Origin: Ancylobacter novellus DSM 506
Lineage (GTDB): Bacteria; Pseudomonadota; Alphaproteobacteria; Rhizobiales; Xanthobacteraceae
Assembly: GCF_000092925.1 (NCBI RefSeq)
Contig: NC_014217.1
Coordinates: 1 to 64,000, forward strand
Direction: 5' to 3'
Length of the DNA: 64,000 bases
Shown here: positions 1 through 7,442 of the stretch, in pieces
How the letters are laid out: every line of letters starts with the position of its first letter
Position numbering within the stretch: the first letter of the stretch is position 1
Position numbers and translations under genes: made by a program
The notes under the pieces: generated by a model
Databases searched by the model: none
What the model was told of the DNA's origin: nothing
The model's input: only the letters and a program-made list of their open reading frames with translations

Positions 1-450
1 AATATCGATGCGCTATGCACATCCGCGCATATCGAGCGCCGGATATGGCGCAATGCGGCGTGCGGGCGGCCGGTCAACGCCGAGGCGCATCTCGCCATCT
101 GCCAAGTGCTCGCCATCGACCCGGTGACGGCCGAGGCGCCGACGCCGGCGCTCTTTCTCGCCGGGCCGGTGTGCTGGGCGACGCTCGGCGCCGGGGTGCG
201 GGTGACGCGGGAGACGCGCGGGCACGGCGTGCGCGAGGCGGCCGCGGCGGCCGGGGTTTCCGCCGCCACGGTCTCGCGCTGCGAGAATGGGCGCGAGCTT
301 TCCTTCGACAGCCTTGCGCGGCTCTCGGCCTATGTCGGCCTGCACCCGCATGCCTACACGGTGAAGCCGTTTCCTGATCCCGGTTCCACGGGAAACACCC
401 ACTGTAACAGCTTGAAAACACAGGAGGCGCCCCATGATCGACATGGGTGA
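1..450 (+). CDS. HTH (XRE-like) phage protein, 5' truncated by window
   Basis: The reading frame is open from the first base, so the true start lies outside the window. The visible 149 residues contain a helix-turn-helix region in the middle (GVREAAAAAGVSAATVSRCE, followed by a second helix pair and a short tail) of the XRE/Cro type, so it probably binds DNA. The 3' end overlaps the start of the DnaA-like gene by 17 bases, suggesting translational coupling in an early operon. It could be an early regulator, but it is too short and too partial to assign as the prophage repressor. Confidence 0.6.
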   Translation, partial: NIDALCTSAHIERRIWRNAACGRPVNAEAHLAICQVLAIDPVTAEAPTPALFLAGPVCWATLGAGVRVTRETRGHGVREAAAAAGVSAATVSRCENGRELSFDSLARLSAYVGLHPHAYTVKPFPDPGSTGNTHCNSLKTQEAPHDRHG

Positions 451-1672
451 CGCGCTGCCGCCCGGCGTGCATACGGCGGCGGACCTCATGCGGCATTACG
501 AAGAGGTGCGGCGGCGGATGAAGGCGCAGACGGCGCGCCGGCGCGGCCCGCCCGTGCCGCCCCCGGTGACGGCGGCTGTAGTGCCTGCCGTTCCCGTGGC
601 TCCATCCGTCGTCGAGCCGCCTTCCTTCTCGCCGCGCGATGCCGCGCTGACCTTCGCCCGCTACTGCGTCGGCGAATGCAACCGGCTGGCGCATGCCGCG
701 GCTTGCGATGTCGCCGCAAGCGCGCCGGGCCTGATGCCACGCTTCAACCCGCTTTTCGTCCATGGCGGTACGGGGCTCGGCAAGACGCATCTGCTGCAGG
801 CGCTGGCGCAGGCGGCGGAGGAGAGCGGACGGCGCGTCGCCTACCTCACTGCCGAGCGCTTCATGTTCGGCTTCGTCGCGGCCATGAAGACCGGCACGAC
901 CGAGGATTTCCGCGCGAGGTTCGGCGAGATCGACCTTCTGCTGCTCGACGACGTGCAGGGGCTGCACGGCAAGAGCGTGCAGCAGGCCTTCTCCTCGGCG
1001 CTCAACGCGCTGATGGACGCGCACCGGCAGGTGGTGATCGCCGCCGACCGGCACCCCGGCGACCTCGACGCCTTCGACGAGCGGCTGCGCTCGCGGCTCG
1101 GCGCCGGGCTGGTGATCGAACTGCGCTCGCTCGACGACGAGGTGCGCGCCGCGATCATCGCCGCGCAGGCCGAGCGGGCGGCGGTGCTCTCGCCCGGCTT
1201 CGCATTGCCGGTGGATGTGGCGCGGTTCCTGGCCAGCGACGGGCGGATGAATGCCCGCGACCTCGCCGGGGCGGTTAACCGGCTGCTGGCGCCACACCAG
1301 TTCGGCGGCGTCGAGATTACGATGGATATGGCGCAGGCGGTCTTGCGCGACGTGATCCGCACCGGCGAGCCGCGGCGCGTGCGGGTAGACGACATTCTGC
1401 GCGTGGTGACGAAGCAATTCGGCGTGACGCTGGCCGACATCCTCTCCCAGCGGCGCACGGCCAATGTGGTGAGGCCGCGGCAGATCGCGATGTACCTCGC
1501 CAAGACGCTGACCCTGCGCAGCCTGCCGGAGATCGGCCGACGCTTCGGCGGGCGCGACCACACCACCGTGCTGCACGCCGTGCGGAAGATGGACGGGCTG
1601 CGGTCGCACGACGCGAAGCTGCGCGCCGAGCTCGACGACCTCGAGGCGAAGATCATGGAGAGGGTGGCGTGA
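434..1672 (+). CDS. Phage-encoded DnaA-like replication initiator
   Basis: A 412-residue relative of the bacterial initiator DnaA. Residues 1-65 are a short Pro/Ala-rich region that does not resemble DnaA domain I. The AAA+ core follows: Walker A GGTGLGKTH at 111-119, Walker B LLLLDD at 168-173, sensor I near IAADRHP (202-208), and an arginine-finger region FDERLRSRL around 214-222. Domain IV covers about 314-388 and ends with the DnaA signature GGRDHTTVLHAV. The last bases overlap the next gene (GTGA). Chromosomal dnaA normally sits beside dnaN; here the neighbours are HNH and methylase genes, so this is a phage copy. Inferred role: opening or loading at a phage origin, or competition with host DnaA. 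Confidence 0.88.
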   Translation: MIDMGDALPPGVHTAADLMRHYEEVRRRMKAQTARRRGPPVPPPVTAAVVPAVPVAPSVVEPPSFSPRDAALTFARYCVGECNRLAHAAACDVAASAPGLMPRFNPLFVHGGTGLGKTHLLQALAQAAEESGRRVAYLTAERFMFGFVAAMKTGTTEDFRARFGEIDLLLLDDVQGLHGKSVQQAFSSALNALMDAHRQVVIAADRHPGDLDAFDERLRSRLGAGLVIELRSLDDEVRAAIIAAQAERAAVLSPGFALPVDVARFLASDGRMNARDLAGAVNRLLAPHQFGGVEITMDMAQAVLRDVIRTGEPRRVRVDDILRVVTKQFGVTLADILSQRRTANVVRPRQIAMYLAKTLTLRSLPEIGRRFGGRDHTTVLHAVRKMDGLRSHDAKLRAELDDLEAKIMERVA

Positions 1673-2010
1673 GCGCTTATCCCTTCTCCAATCTTCCCGC
1701 CCGGCTTGCCGCCCTGGTGCTGGTGTGCCCCGAACGCGGCTGCTGGATATGGCAGGGCGCCACCAGCGGCCGCGGCCGGGGCGGCGGCTATGGCCGTGTG
1801 AAATGGGATGGCGTCACCCAGGCCGTGCACAAGGTGGTGTGGCGGATCGCCGGGCGGCGTCCGCTGCGCCGGGGCGAGCAGTTGGACCATGAGTGCCGCG
1901 TGCGGGCGTGCTGCAACCCGGCGCACCTGAAGCCGATGTACCAGCCGAAGAACATGAGGCTGGCCTATGCGCGCCGCCGCGCGGCCTTTCGGGCGGAGGC
2001 GGTGCAGTGA
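1669..2010 (+). CDS. HNH endonuclease, phage type
   Basis: A 113-residue protein of the small phage HNH family. The core is LDHECRVRACCNPAHL near residues 72-87, which supplies the metal-binding histidine/asparagine set, and it is preceded by the family's CWIWQGA and GYGRV segments. The start is a GTG overlapping the stop of the DnaA-like gene. Such genes are free-standing nucleases, sometimes homing enzymes. Here it sits inside the tightly overlapped early operon, so it may serve replication or host DNA attack rather than mobility; that is inference. Confidence 0.8.
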   Translation: MSAYPFSNLPARLAALVLVCPERGCWIWQGATSGRGRGGGYGRVKWDGVTQAVHKVVWRIAGRRPLRRGEQLDHECRVRACCNPAHLKPMYQPKNMRLAYARRRAAFRAEAVQ

Positions 2011-3509
2011 TGACGCCTGAAACCTTCCTCGACGGGCGGGTGACGCTCTATTGCGGCGACAGCCGGGATGCTCTCGATCTCATTGAGCCGAACAGCGTCG
2101 ACAATTGCGTGTGCGACCCGCCCTATGCGCTGGTTTCGATCGGCAAGCGCTTCGGCAAGGAGGGCGCCGCGCCGGCCAAGGGCGGCGTCTATCAGCGCGC
2201 CTCGGGCGGCTTCATGGGGCAGAGCTGGGACACCGGCGAAGTCGCCTTCGACGCGAAGTTCTGGCGCAAGGTTTTCCGCGCGCTGAAGCCCGGTGGGCAT
2301 GTGATCGCCTTCGGCGGGACGCGGGCCTACCACCGGCTGGCCGTCGCCATTGAAGATGCGGGTTTCGAGATCCGCGATTCCATCGGCGACCTGATCAGCC
2401 TCGATCCGATGGTGCGGGCCTTCGTCGACAGCCTCGACGAGGCGCAGCTCGACGCCTTCCTGCGCATCGCCGACCTGATCGGCTTCGAAGGGTTGCTCGC
2501 CTGGGTGTACGGCACCGGCTTTCCCAAGAGCCACGACGTGAGCAAGGCCATCGACAAGATGGCGGGCGCGGAGCGGCCCGTGGTCGGCTTCGACCCCGTT
2601 GCGGCAAAACGAACGTCGAAGTTCGGCACGAATTCCTACGGCGACTTCAAAGGCCAGAACGGCGATGTGACCGCACCGGCAACTGCTGCTGCTGCTGCTT
2701 GGCAGGGCTGGGGCACGGCGCTGAAACCGGCGTGGGAGCCGATCGTACTCGCCCGCAAGCCGCTGATTGGCACGGTGGCGGAGAACGTGCTCGAGCACGG
2801 CACCGGGGCGCTGAACGTCGACGGGTGCCGGGTCGGCGACGAGGTGCGCACTGCCGCGTTCACCTCGCTCGCCCCGTGTCACGGCAATGCCCTCGGCGCC
2901 GCAGGCACCGCGGAAGCGTGCCGTGGAACGCAGGGCGAGCCGAAGGAGTACGTCGGGCGCCATCCGGCCAACATCATCCATGATGGCACCGACGAGGTGG
3001 TGTCCGCTTTTCCGGAAACGGAGAGCGGCGCCGGCGCCGTGAAGCGCGCTACGGCGGCCGGGCATCAAGGCAACGCCCTTGGGCGCGAGTCTCGCCCGGC
3101 CGGCACGCCGATGATCAGCCACGGCGATAGCGGCTCCGCCTCCCGCTTCTTTTACTCCGCCAAGGCGGATGCCGATGACCGGCTCGGCTCCAAGCACCCG
3201 ACGGTGAAGCCTGTAGACCTGATGCAGTGGCTGGTGCGGCTGGTGACGGCCAAGGGCGGCACGGTGCTGGACCCGTTCGCCGGCACCGGCACCACCGGGG
3301 AAGCGGCGTGGCGCGAGGGCTGCAACGCCGTGCTGATCGAGCGGAACCCGCCTTACCAGGCCGATATCCGCCGCCGCATGGCGCTGTGCACCGCCGGCAG
3401 TGCGACCCGCAAGCGCGCCGCCCGGCTCGCCCGCGCCGAGGCGGAAGGAAAGGCGCCGGAATTCGGCCCGCTGTTCGGCGGCCTCACAGGACCGGAGGCC
3501 GCAGAATGA
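2010..3509 (+). CDS. Phage site-specific DNA methyltransferase (N4/N6 amino type)
   Basis: A 499-residue SAM-dependent methylase. The catalytic motif IV DPPY is at residues 36-39, and the SAM-binding motif DPFAGTGTT is near the C-terminus (about 421-429). Catalytic motif first and SAM motif last is the beta-class order. The long middle region carries the target-recognition part. The ATG overlaps the preceding stop (TGATG); longer upstream starts in the same frame would run deep into the HNH gene and lack support. No cognate restriction gene is adjacent, so it is probably an orphan phage methylase protecting phage DNA. The target sequence cannot be read from the gene. Confidence 0.87.
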   Translation: MTPETFLDGRVTLYCGDSRDALDLIEPNSVDNCVCDPPYALVSIGKRFGKEGAAPAKGGVYQRASGGFMGQSWDTGEVAFDAKFWRKVFRALKPGGHVIAFGGTRAYHRLAVAIEDAGFEIRDSIGDLISLDPMVRAFVDSLDEAQLDAFLRIADLIGFEGLLAWVYGTGFPKSHDVSKAIDKMAGAERPVVGFDPVAAKRTSKFGTNSYGDFKGQNGDVTAPATAAAAAWQGWGTALKPAWEPIVLARKPLIGTVAENVLEHGTGALNVDGCRVGDEVRTAAFTSLAPCHGNALGAAGTAEACRGTQGEPKEYVGRHPANIIHDGTDEVVSAFPETESGAGAVKRATAAGHQGNALGRESRPAGTPMISHGDSGSASRFFYSAKADADDRLGSKHPTVKPVDLMQWLVRLVTAKGGTVLDPFAGTGTTGEAAWREGCNAVLIERNPPYQADIRRRMALCTAGSATRKRAARLARAEAEGKAPEFGPLFGGLTGPEAAE

Positions 3510-3820
3510 CGCGCGAAGTGCTTCCCGCTCGGCGCTTCGCCGAAAATGTCAGCTTCTTCCTGGGCAAGATCCTCTATTCGGTGACGCTCGGCTTCTATGA
3601 CGATGGCCGTGTCGGCGAGGTGTTCATCGGCGGGCCGAAGACCGGCTCGGATGCCGAGACGAATGCCCGCGACGCCGCGGCGATCCTCTCCATTGCCATG
3701 CAGTACGGCGTGCCGCCCTCGGCGTTCAGCACGGCAGTGCAGCGCGACAGCAGCGGCGTGCCGCTCGGCCCGATCGGCGCCGTGGTGGACCTGCTCGCGC
3801 CGCAGGATGGGGGCGCGTGA
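3506..3820 (+). CDS. Stand-alone TSCPD-like domain protein
   Basis: 104 residues that read as the TSCPD-type domain found at the C-terminus of some ribonucleotide reductases: an N-terminal strand, then DGRVGEVFIGGPKTGSD, a helix RDAAAILSIAMQYGVP, and the closing GPIGAVVDLL. Here it stands alone and has no TSCPD cysteine motif. The ATG overlaps the methylase stop (ATGA), so it is the last cistron of this overlapping set. The function of the free domain is unknown; a link to nucleotide metabolism is inference from the family only. Confidence 0.7.
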   Translation: MTREVLPARRFAENVSFFLGKILYSVTLGFYDDGRVGEVFIGGPKTGSDAETNARDAAAILSIAMQYGVPPSAFSTAVQRDSSGVPLGPIGAVVDLLAPQDGGA

Positions 3821-3834
3821 TGAACACGCATTCC

Positions 3835-4488
3835 CTAGAGCGGCGGGAGCCTCTTCACGACGGATCGGCTGTGCTCGGCCATCCCCTCTATCCGGGCGGC
3901 CAGATTGAACAGCTGCATTCCTCTGCGCGAGTGAGGCCCTTCCAAGTCTTCGAACCTGAATTCGGACGGGAACAACTCCAGTTGCCGCCACAGCGCAGCA
4001 GAGGCCTCAATCGTGGGTCTTATCCCAATGACGTAGGAGAATGGAAGCGTTTCGAGTGCCAACTCGGCGTCGCGCGTCGATACTTGAACGCGATAGTTTT
4101 CCTTAAGTTCAACTATCGCCGCGTAGGCCGACGTTCGATCATTAAGGCTCTCGGATGCGGAGAATTGCTCTGCAGCGGCCCTGATCTTGGGGGCATACAC
4201 CAGAATAATTGCGCAATAGCCGATAAGGCAATTGACCCGATCTTCTCGATCTTGCTTGGCGAGCCGTCGGCGCTCGGCGATATCACGATCTACTGCAATG
4301 ATCGCTGCTGCCGCCGCCAGCACCGTGAGCATTCCGCCGACAGCCGAGCCCGTGAAACTGAGCCAGTCTCCTGCATCAGCTCCGGCCAGTATACCTTTAG
4401 CTGCCGTGACAATGGTCGCACCAAGAACCACCCCGAAGAAGACGCAGGCGATGCCGATGGCAAGAGGGTTCCAGAGGCGAGTTTCCAT
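3835..4488 (-). CDS. Two-TM membrane protein, phage cargo (moron) on opposite strand
   Basis: 217 residues, transcribed against the early operon. Two hydrophobic segments (about 9-30 and 44-66) are followed by a charged linker (RDIAERRRLAKQDREDR) and a long soluble, mostly helical domain. Codon use is less GC-biased than in the neighbours, a sign of separate acquisition. No family was recognised. A long frame also exists on the plus strand over the same bases, but it has no domain or sensible hydrophobic pattern. Opposite-strand membrane genes in prophages are often expressed from their own promoter in the lysogen, for example in superinfection exclusion; that role is only a possibility here. 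Confidence 0.6.
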   Translation of the reverse strand: METRLWNPLAIGIACVFFGVVLGATIVTAAKGILAGADAGDWLSFTGSAVGGMLTVLAAAAAIIAVDRDIAERRRLAKQDREDRVNCLIGYCAIILVYAPKIRAAAEQFSASESLNDRTSAYAAIVELKENYRVQVSTRDAELALETLPFSYVIGIRPTIEASAALWRQLELFPSEFRFEDLEGPHSRRGMQLFNLAARIEGMAEHSRSVVKRLPPL

Positions 4489-4535
4489 GCGTCAACGCTG
4501 ATCAAGCGGCCCCTCTTTGTCGAGAGGGCTTTGTC

Positions 4536-5234
4536 ATGACGGGGATTGTTGTCGACAGGTTCGCTGGCCACAACCCCGCGCCCATGCGCATCCTCATCGG
4601 TTGCGAGACGTCGGGCGTCGTCCGGCGCGCCTTCGCCGCCTATGGGCACGATGTCTGGTCGGTCGATCTGCTGCCTGCGGAGGACCGCAGCAACCGGCAC
4701 ATCATCGGCGACATTCGCGACTATCTCGGTGAAGGCTGGGATCTGCTCGCCGTCATGCATCCACCCTGCACGCGGCTGTGCAACAGCGGCGTGCGCTGGC
4801 TCCGCAAGGCGCCGCCCGGCCGGACGCTTGAGGAGATGTGGGCGGATCTGGAGGAAGGTGCGGCGCTGTTCTCCGATTGCTGGAATGCGCCGATCGAGCG
4901 CATCTGCGTCGAGAATCCGGTCATGCATCGCTATGCGCGCGAGCGCATCCGGAACTGGGCGAAGCCGCAGACGGTGCAGCCCTGGTGGTTCGGTGAGTCG
5001 GCCTTCAAGGCGACCGGGCTCTATCTGCGTGGTCTGCCGCCGCTGGTGCCGACCCGCAAGCTGGTGCCGCCGAAGAAGGGCACGGACGAACACAAGTCGT
5101 GGTCGAAGGTGCATCGCGCCTCACCCGGCCCTGAGCGGTGGAAGGACCGCAGCCGCACCTATGACGGCGTTGCCGAGGCCATGGCGGCGCAGTGGACGGC
5201 CGCCTGGGCGCGCGAGCGGGAGGCGGCGGAATGA
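4536..5234 (+). CDS. Cytosine-methyltransferase-like phage protein
   Basis: 232 residues. It begins with a Rossmann-like strand and glycine turn (MRILIGCETSGVVRRAFAA) and a VWSVDLLP second strand, then HPPCTRLCNSG, which resembles the PC motif of C5-cytosine methylases, and IERICVENPVMHRYA, like the ENV/ENP motif. It is much shorter than a full Dcm and no recognition domain is visible. The ATG at 4536 has an AGAGGG ribosome site at 4523-4528; that site is paired in a small hairpin with CCCTCT at 4511-4516. A second ATG at 4584 starts directly at the conserved region but lacks a ribosome site. Activity is uncertain. Confidence 0.65.
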   Translation: MTGIVVDRFAGHNPAPMRILIGCETSGVVRRAFAAYGHDVWSVDLLPAEDRSNRHIIGDIRDYLGEGWDLLAVMHPPCTRLCNSGVRWLRKAPPGRTLEEMWADLEEGAALFSDCWNAPIERICVENPVMHRYARERIRNWAKPQTVQPWWFGESAFKATGLYLRGLPPLVPTRKLVPPKKGTDEHKSWSKVHRASPGPERWKDRSRTYDGVAEAMAAQWTAAWAREREAAE

Positions 5235-6295
5235 GCAACTACGCGCAAGGATGGGTTGAAAACCTCGACGTCGTGCTCGGCTCCAGCACGCGCTTCGTGC
5301 TGATGGCGCTGGCGAACTATGCCAATGACGCCAATCTGGCGTGGGTCTCCCGCAGCACGATCGTCAAATACACCGAGCTGAGCCCGGCGACGGTGACGCG
5401 CGCGCTGCGCGACCTCGAGGCGCGCGGGCTGATCGAGCGCGAGGAACGCTTTCGCGACAACGGCTCGCGCACCACCGACATGATACGCCTGCTGGTCGGC
5501 TGCACACCGCGGCCGGCTACCCCCCCTGATCACAGTGATGAGGGGGGTACTGATCACCATGATGAGGCCCCCTCATCACCACGAGCAGGCCCCCTCATCA
5601 CGGTGATGAGACCTGAACCCTCACTTGAACCCTCAATTGAAGATTCCCCCCAAGCCCCCCAGGGGGCCGGGGTGGGGATTTCGAAATCCGATGGTGAAGG
5701 GGAAGGGGGCGCGCCGGACACGCAGTTCGACGTGTTCTGGGCGCAGTACGGCGCCGACCCGACCGCCAGCAAGGCGAAGGCGCTGCGGTCATGGGCGCGG
5801 CTTGGCGCCAGCGAGAGGGCGCAGGCGCTCGCCCTGCTGCCGCGCTTCCTCGACCATTGCCGGGCGAAGAGCCGCAGGATCTGCGATCCCTCGACCTACA
5901 TCGCCGAACGGCGCTGGGAAGGGCTGGCGAACGTGCCGGCACCCGCCGCCCGGGCCGAGGAGGCGCCGGCGCGGCCGGTGGAGGCCGACCCGGTGAAGCG
6001 GGCCGTGCTGTGGGCGCTGAACGACAAGGCCGACCGGGGTGAGTGGCATTTCGTCGAGCAGGGCAGCGACGCCTGGGAGGCGTGGCGGCAGGCCTTCGGC
6101 GCGGCGGGCTTCGGGCATCGCTGGATGGCAGGGCGAGTTGTGCGCGAGCCGGCGCCGGGAGGCGGCATCGTCCAGCGCCTCGGCCGCAGCTTCCCGCTGC
6201 GCTACCCGCCCAAGGCCGACGGCAGCGGCACCGGCCCGCCCGATGGCACGGTGACGGCGGACGAGATGGCGGAATTCGTGAACAGCGGCGGTTGA
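5231..6295 (+). CDS. Phage replication protein with winged HTH (HTH_36 type)
   Basis: 354 residues, start ATG overlapping the previous stop (ATGA). Residues 1-90 form a winged helix-turn-helix of the replication-initiator kind (helix SRSTIVKYTELSPATVTRAL, then LEARGLIEREE). Residues 95-160 are a low-complexity Pro/Asp/Gly linker encoded by an unusual block of DNA repeats (listed separately). The C-terminal 190 residues contain FDVFWAQYGADPTASKAKAL, like the C-terminal region of many phage replication proteins. The layout, DNA-binding head plus repeat-bearing linker plus partner-binding tail, parallels lambda O. It is probably the origin-binding initiator. Confidence 0.7.
   Translation: MSNYAQGWVENLDVVLGSSTRFVLMALANYANDANLAWVSRSTIVKYTELSPATVTRALRDLEARGLIEREERFRDNGSRTTDMIRLLVGCTPRPATPPDHSDEGGTDHHDEAPSSPRAGPLITVMRPEPSLEPSIEDSPQAPQGAGVGISKSDGEGEGGAPDTQFDVFWAQYGADPTASKAKALRSWARLGASERAQALALLPRFLDHCRAKSRRICDPSTYIAERRWEGLANVPAPAARAEEAPARPVEADPVKRAVLWALNDKADRGEWHFVEQGSDAWEAWRQAFGAAGFGHRWMAGRVVREPAPGGGIVQRLGRSFPLRYPPKADGSGTGPPDGTVTADEMAEFVNSGG
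5521..5610. repeat. Iteron-like palindromic repeat cluster, candidate replication origin
   Basis: Six copies, in both orientations, of a unit close to GTGATGAGGGG. They form a 27-base near-perfect palindrome at 5521-5547, an inverted pair at 5560-5578 (8-base arms TGATGAGG around CCC) and an exact 17-base palindrome at 5594-5610 (CTCATCAC-G-GTGATGAG). The 15-mer AGGCCCCCTCATCAC is repeated exactly at 5565-5579 and 5587-5601, 22 bases apart, about two helical turns. A further 14-base palindrome GGATTTCGAAATCC is at 5676-5689. All of it lies in the linker-coding part of the replication gene, where lambda keeps its origin. Confidence 0.6.
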
Positions 6296-6306
6296 GGAGA
6301 GGCGAG

Positions 6307-6900
6307 ATGGGAATGGTCGGTCGGCCGCGTATCGAGACGCGGGAACGGTATGCCTGCGGCAAGGCGAAGTCGAAGCCGGAGGTGGCGTCTCCCGCCATGG
6401 TTCGGCGCATCATCAACGAGGCCCGGCGCGGGGCGGCTGACCCTGCGCTCGGCTCGGTCATCGGCCAGCTTCGGCTGCGCGACATCATCGACACGCGGCA
6501 GATGAGCGCCGGCCTGCGCTATGCCGAGCTTTGCGCGGACTTCGACCGGATGAAGGGTATTCCGCGCCGTTCGGCCGCCAGCCCTTCCTACCAGGCGGGC
6601 CTGCGCCGCACGGGCGGGAATGATGCCGAAGACGAGGGCATCGTGGCCGAGCTGCTGCGCAATGGTGGCGACGTGCGCGAACTGGCGAAGAAGAATGCCC
6701 GGCTGCGTGCCCTGGTGCGGATCGTCACCGCTCACGAGGCGGCGCAGAAGGCGCTTCTGGAGTGCGGGCAGCCCGTGTGGCGGCTGGTGCGCGAGGTGGC
6801 GATATACGACCGGACCATCGACGCATGGCATCGTCCACAGCTTATACGCGGGCTGGATGCCCTCCTGGCGCACTTCGACTTGACCGGATTTCGGAAGTGA
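6307..6900 (+). CDS. Phage protein of unknown function, helical
   Basis: 197 residues, well preceded by a purine-rich ribosome site (GAGGAGAGGCGAG). The sequence is predicted by eye to be nearly all helical, with many Arg and Leu and no cysteine cluster or transmembrane stretch. No family was recognised. It is the last gene of the early block, and its stop codon lies inside a perfect 10-base inverted repeat, so transcription probably ends or is modulated here. A late-gene regulator would fit this position, but nothing in the sequence proves it. Confidence 0.6.
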   Translation: MGMVGRPRIETRERYACGKAKSKPEVASPAMVRRIINEARRGAADPALGSVIGQLRLRDIIDTRQMSAGLRYAELCADFDRMKGIPRRSAASPSYQAGLRRTGGNDAEDEGIVAELLRNGGDVRELAKKNARLRALVRIVTAHEAAQKALLECGQPVWRLVREVAIYDRTIDAWHRPQLIRGLDALLAHFDLTGFRK

Positions 6901-6962
6901 TATTCCTTCCGAAATAGAAGCTGACCTTTCTGCGCCCGGCCCCATTCAGATGCGGCCGGGCG
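6888..6962 (+). terminator. Two tandem hairpins at the early/late junction
   Basis: Hairpin 1 has perfect 10-base arms, ATTTCGGAAG at 6888-6897 and CTTCCGAAAT at 6906-6915, spanning the stop codon of the preceding gene. Hairpin 2 has 9-base arms, CGCCCGGCC at 6933-6941 and GGCCGGGCG at 6954-6962. Neither is followed by a clear U tract, so this may be a weak or factor-dependent terminator, or a regulatory RNA structure between early genes and the packaging module. Confidence 0.4.
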
Positions 6963-6983
6963 TTGTCGTTTCAGGGCATGTTC

Positions 6984-7343
6984 ATGGCGCGACTGACCAC
7001 GTTGCCGCCCCGCCTTTCGGCTCTTCCGCCTCGCCTCGCAGTACAGACGCACACCGGCCCTGATCGTGATCGGGTGCGCATGGCGGGTGCGCCGTGGCGA
7101 GCCTGGTACAAGACGGCTCGGTGGCGGGCACTTCGGCTCCGCGTGTTCACGCGCGACCTGTTCGCCTGCCAGATGAAGGACTGCGGTCGCGTCGAGGCGG
7201 ACACCTCCCTTCTGGTCTGCGACCACATACATCCGCACCGGGGCGATGAGCACCTGTTCTGGGACGAGGGCAACCTGCAGACCCTCTGCAAGCCGTGCCA
7301 CGACAGCGTGAAGCAGGCCGAGGAACGGCGCGGCGGCTGGTGA
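6984..7343 (+). CDS. HNH endonuclease next to terminase
   Basis: About 119 residues with the classic HNH fold: WRALRLRVFTRDLFACQ, then CDHIHPHRGDEHLFWDEGNL and LQTLCKPCHDSVKQ, including two CxxC-like zinc pairs. Phage HNH proteins encoded directly before terminase are known to assist cos cleavage in HK97-like packaging, and this placement fits. The ATG at 6984 is preferred because CAGGG lies just upstream; an ATG at 6978 or a TTG at 6963 in the same frame cannot be ruled out. Confidence 0.85.
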   Translation: MARLTTLPPRLSALPPRLAVQTHTGPDRDRVRMAGAPWRAWYKTARWRALRLRVFTRDLFACQMKDCGRVEADTSLLVCDHIHPHRGDEHLFWDEGNLQTLCKPCHDSVKQAEERRGGW

Positions 7344-7369
7344 GGTGGCATCTGGCGCCGCCGAGCCGG

Positions 7370-7423
7370 GAGGGGGGTCTAAAAGTCTGGAGGGCTCGCC
7401 CATCGCGGACCCGCGCCCCCCTC
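7370..7423. other. Candidate cos site between HNH and TerS
   Basis: The only gap in the packaging module, 99 bases between HNH and TerS, holds a G run GAGGGGGGTC (7370-7379), followed about 30 bases later by its imperfect complement, GACCC-GCG-CCCCCCTC (7408-7423). In HNH/HK97-type phages the cohesive end is usually in this gap. The exact nicking positions cannot be read from the sequence, so this is inference from position and symmetry. Confidence 0.35.
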
Positions 7424-7442
7424 ATTCGGAGATTTTTTTCCC

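Noticed and set aside
1..450. Prophage repressor CI/C2
   Set aside because: The partial HTH protein has no S24 or dimerisation domain in the visible part and is in the same operon direction as replication genes.
1893..2009. Upstream start of the methylase inside the HNH gene
   Set aside because: Adds 39 residues with no family likeness; the ATG at 2010 is coupled to the HNH stop.
3817..4539. Long plus-strand frame opposite the membrane protein
   Set aside because: No domain, no hydrophobic pattern, odd composition; the minus-strand frame has two clear membrane helices.
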